From positions 4,153,250 through 4,217,249 of the forward strand of contig CAJSYZ010000003.1 of NCBI GenBank assembly GCA_910574455.1: a stretch of 64,000 nt of DNA, read 5' to 3'. The stretch is from Trichaptum fuscoviolaceum. Its lineage: Eukaryota > Basidiomycota > Agaricomycetes > Hymenochaetales > Trichaptaceae. Every line of letters begins with the position of its first letter. Positions within the stretch are counted from its first letter, which is position 1. Below are positions 60,275 to 64,000 of the stretch, one piece after another. Below the pieces are notes generated by a model that worked only from the letters and a program-made list of their open reading frames with translations, was not told where the DNA came from and did no database searches. Both the position numbers and the translations under genes were made by a program.

Positions 60275-62882
60275 ATGGAAGGCACAGACAACATTCGAAT
60301 CCTCAAATTGGGTGTCTGGAAGGTGTGCCTCCTTACGAGGTCACGACTCGGCTTTCTTAAGGTCTTCAATCGACCGAAACTCGATGACCTATTTGTCGAC
60401 TTAAGTCTTGTTCTACGCTTTTTCTGCGAAATTTTTGAGCTTGGTCCACTCCAATTTGTGATCTTCATCTTAACCAGTGCATGGAAGGGTCTAGAGCATA
60501 GCCTGTCACTATACTTTGCGAGTCACGTAATCGAAGCGGTGAGCATATTATATAACTACTAAATTATAGACTATGTTAACTTTCATATGTGTACATCAGG
60601 TGCAGAGACGATTCAACCGTGGGGACTCGGAAGACACTGCTGTGATACAAGCTGTTGTATCGCAAATTCTTTTCTCACTCTTCACGACAGTTGTGTCCAG
60701 AATACGGTACGTCTAACCACTGGATTAGCTGATGATGGTTTACACTTTCCCGTTAGGCAGAAGACAGAAAGTATACTCAGTGCTCGAGTTACCCATCACT
60801 TTTCGGTTGTAGCACTTCAAGGCAAGTATAATAATCAGAATTTTCATTTATTTTCTATCTGACTCCATCAATCATAGCGAGACTTCACATGGATGTTGCT
60901 AGTGCAGAAGGTTAGATTGTTCTACATAGTTACTACCCTGCGTATTGAATTGTTACAGATAAAGTGCTTCAGAGCAAACTGAATGCCCTCCGCACTGAAT
61001 TCGACACTTGGTCCACTCAGGATGCATTCGAGACATTCAGCGCCTTAACCAACTTCTTCTTTGAGTCCATCGGCTTAGTTTCACAGATGATGCTTGCATA
61101 TATCGCCATGAGAAAGTACTTAACTCCGACCACGATCATTGTCATGTGCATTGTTGGACCATTAGCTACCTATTCCACCAACCGTTTCTTGTTCTCTTAT
61201 AGTAAGCACGCCCTTCCTGACTATGTGGGAGGTAATAACCTATGTTGGTCGATAGACTATGTTGCTGTGGTAGAAAACGACGATTACCTTCGCTTGTCTG
61301 CGTTACACAAGATTGCAGAGGATCCGTCTTATCGACTTGACATATTGAGTGACGGCATAGGACCTCGAATTGCAGATGGTAAAGGCACTATATCTTAAAC
61401 ATGTTTACACCATGATTGATACTGTCTAATAGATTATAAGCAGGCACAAACAAGGCTGGGTGATATTTGTACCCAGCCCCTTCAGATTCAGTGGGAAACT
61501 CGACACTCCTTGATCAAGATTTTCATATTGGATATTTTCCCTGAACTGCCTACAGTAAGTCAGCTTGATATACACGATTTTTTTGCATCTTGACCAATCT
61601 ACCTGGCTGTAGCTTTATATCGCTCTCAGATACATTTTTCATCCAGAAGGGTTTACGTTTGGGTCCTTCGCAATCCTCCAGCGAGCTGTATCAAATATCA
61701 GGTACAGAATAGAGTATATGACAATCCGAATCCGCTACCTCCCATCAAATTTGTTGACAATCAGAAGTATCCCCAGTCTGAGGAAGTTTAAGGGTGCATT
61801 AACCGATGGAATCCTACCATACCCAACGCCAAGATGCGAGATGACTAAAGGCGCGCGAATCGAATTCCGGTGCGAACCTGTCCATTTTCCCCAATCGTCG
61901 TAACTAATGAGATATTTATGCTTATAGGAATGTGGTATATGCGTATCCGTCCGCAAGCAAGAACGCCATTGACAACGTCTCATTTACGATTATGCCAGGC
62001 CAACTAGTTGTTGTAGTCGGAGTGAACGGAAGTGGCAAATCATCTATTATAAAACTATTGAACCGCATCCTGGACCCTACTAGTGGCCAGATTCTTCTAG
62101 ACAGCGTCCCAATGAAGAATTTCAAAATGCACGATTTACGAAGGGCAATGGCAATTCTTCGACAAGACCATACACTCTATCCGCTGTCTCTTCGAGAAAA
62201 CATCGAATTAGGTCTTCCATACGCGAATGTAACGACGAATGACATTGAAACAGCAGCGAGAGATGGCGGCTCATATAGATTCATCCAAAAACTGGATGAG
62301 AAGTTCGACACAGTCCTCTTTCCGTGTGAACAGGTATATGTGAATGACCATGGCTCCGCGTCTCTTCAATTGAAGGAGATCGAGAAGGAAGTCACCAAGA
62401 GGACGGCTGATGTATCGGGTGGAGAGCGACAGCGTTTGTCTGCGTAGGGCTTGTTAAAACCCAACTCACGGTACATCTTCGTTGACATCAGGATAATATA
62501 GGTCCCGAACATTCTTGCGGTTGAAGAGTCCAGATATTCGTGTGCTTGTTGCGGATGAACCAACTTCTGCTCTTGACCCTGAAGGAGAATACGAGATGTT
62601 CACCCGGTTTCGAGAAGAGTGCAAGGGGAAGACTGCGATTTTCATCACCCATCGCTTCGGCCATCTCACAAGACACGCTGATTTAATACTGTATGTTGAT
62701 TTCTCAGGTTGTTTGGCTGCATTTCATATCGTGTTCATTTTAGGTGCATGAAGGAAGGAAGGATTGTTGAGCAAGGTCAGCATGAAGACCTTGTTATGTC
62801 TGGCGGTGAGTACAGTAGACTTTACAACGTCCAAGCAAAGGCCTTCCTGGTGAGTGCGAAAGCAAACCATTCAGACTACTGA
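60275..62882 (+). CDS. ABC half-transporter (ABCB/MsbA-like), basidiomycete type
   Basis: Eleven exons (60275-60538, 60600-60706, 60757-60821, 60878-60910, 60959-61378, 61433-61554, 61613-61701, 61765-61869, 61928-62443, 62502-62690, 62744-62882) sum to 2049 nt, 682 residues. The N-terminal half has hydrophobic segments (PLQFVIFILTSAWKG, VSQILFSLFTTVV, TTIIVMCIVGPLATY) but is short and divergent. The nucleotide-binding domain is complete: Walker A GVNGSGKSS, Q-loop ILRQDHTLYP, signature DVSGGERQRLSA, Walker B VLVADEPTSALD, switch His in FITHRFG, and a KEGRIVEQGQHEDLV end. The spacer between Q-loop and signature is longer than usual. A GC-AG intron (GCAAGT donor) follows exon 3. One half should dimerise to export an unknown substrate. 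The start at 60275 is the first ATG in frame; an upstream exon is not excluded. Confidence 0.85.
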
Positions 62883-64000
62883 ATTCCCAACACACGCTTC
62901 TGTGTTACTTCATTTCTTGTAGTGATAAAGTGTTCAAATGATAGTTCTTACAATACGGCTCTTATATGATATTCGAATCTCGAATGTACCCATTATGTGT
63001 TTCTGAAGGTCTGGGAGCATGTTCAAGATCGAGTGGCCGTCGACTCGGAAGAGTAATTATTGGACAAATATGACCTGAGAAATCGCGATGTAGCGTTTAG
63101 AATTTAGATGCTCTCAATTATCTGATTCAGATGTCAAATAGTTACAAATAAACTTGAAAGGTTTCGCAGTGCAAAGTGACCCAAGAAGCAGACCAAGCTA
63201 CGAGAAGACACTCGCTTCTAGATTTTTTCAAAGGGTGGATATAGTAATTGCCGTCGCCCTGGATCTTTGGAAACTTGCAACTCCTGGTTCCGAGCATCTC
63301 TCACAGAGAGCACTGATCTGCAGGTTTATAACATCAGGCGCAAATATAGGTGTATTTATTAGAAACTTACTGTAGAGACCGCCGGCCATAATGGTGCAGT
63401 TATGCTAGTCGCTTCAAATACAGCACTCGCTGGAAGCTGTCGAGTAGAAGAGACGGCCGCGAAGGGGTCAGTATTGATGAGTTTCATGCATGCGTTATTG
63501 AAGCCACGTACTGGTGTCATGGTAGTTGATAAAAAATCTTTCGTTGTCTCGGTCTCAACTGATGAATGACAGGTTTGTAGAGATGAACATCCGTCCTGAA
63601 AGAATATTCACATGGCATTCATCGAGAACGTCGATGAGTTCATCTTCAAAATTAGCAGCAACTTTATACTGACTACTCTGAGGTCAGTCTGCTGAGCATC
63701 GTCTGAATGCTGATTATCTGAAATCTCTCCCCCGTAAATGAACTGTAAAGTAGCATGTCAATTATTTGTCTGAATGATCGTGCACGACTGACCATATTCC
63801 CTACTTTGATTGAGACATTATTGATGTTCCCTAATAAAGGTGAGAACCATCTCTTCGAGAGCACAGGTGATCCCTAACACCGTTGACTACCCTGTTGACG
63901 ATCTCGATGAACTAAATCCACTTACGTCGAAATTACTACCACAAACTAGATCGGCAAAGAACTACGCACGCCACACAACTTAAAGTCGGTAGCATACCCC
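62883..64000. other. Unassigned window end
   Basis: No gene identified with confidence. Minus frames at 63400-63870 (for example one reading NNVSIKVGNMVSRARSFRQ at 63673-63864, and segments such as DELIDVLDECHVNIL and NACMKLINTDPFAAVSS upstream of 63400) look protein-like and may be exons of a gene that runs past the window end. I could not place splice sites or a family. Confidence 0.35.

Noticed and set aside
1..64000. CRISPR array, prophage, viral integration or toxin gene
   Set aside because: No direct-repeat/spacer pattern, no viral or toxin protein motif seen on either strand.

Overview
The window looks like nuclear DNA of a mushroom-forming basidiomycete (Agaricomycetes). Genes on both strands are cut by many introns of about 50-60 bp. 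Open frames join cleanly only when GT-AG (rarely GC-AG) introns are removed, and the transposase is of the Plavaka type known from Agaricomycete genomes. No bacterial or organellar signature was seen.

Layout. (1) 1-4300: three tandem minus-strand GNAT acetyltransferase genes (A cut by the window edge, B frame-broken, C intact). (2) 5727-7357: GPI-anchored chitin deacetylase, followed by about 3.5 kb without a recognisable gene. (3) 10885-20861: three plus-strand genes, TFIIF alpha subunit, GCK-III/Ste20-type kinase and a Gfo/Idh/MocA oxidoreductase. (4) 21168-25559: a tRNA-like gene and three more tandem GNAT genes of a second subfamily (D, E, F). (5) 25903-35259: VAC14 (plus), then a DUF202 membrane protein, a Y_phosphatase3-type tyrosine phosphatase and RRN3 (all minus). 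(6) 35342-52527: a 17.2-kb interval bounded by imperfect terminal inverted repeats and TA duplications. It contains a Plavaka-type transposase, an intact WRN/RNase D-type 3'-5' exonuclease, a decayed BCS1-like ATPase and two large unknown multi-exon genes. (7) 55060-64000: AFG1-type mitochondrial ATPase, cystathionine gamma-synthase (both minus), an ABC half-transporter (plus) and an unassigned tail.

How the genes relate. Much of the window is housekeeping: transcription by Pol II (TFIIF) and Pol I (RRN3), PI(3,5)P2 control (VAC14), polarity/septation signalling (kinase), mitochondrial quality control (AFG1) and sulfur amino-acid synthesis. Two kinds of accessory DNA interrupt it: GNAT arrays growing by tandem duplication, and the large TIR element, which lies about 80 bp upstream of the RRN3 start codon. 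The element with its exonuclease and companion genes is the most interesting part. Exon coordinates given below were worked out by hand; for most genes the summed exon lengths are divisible by three and the reading frame stays open.
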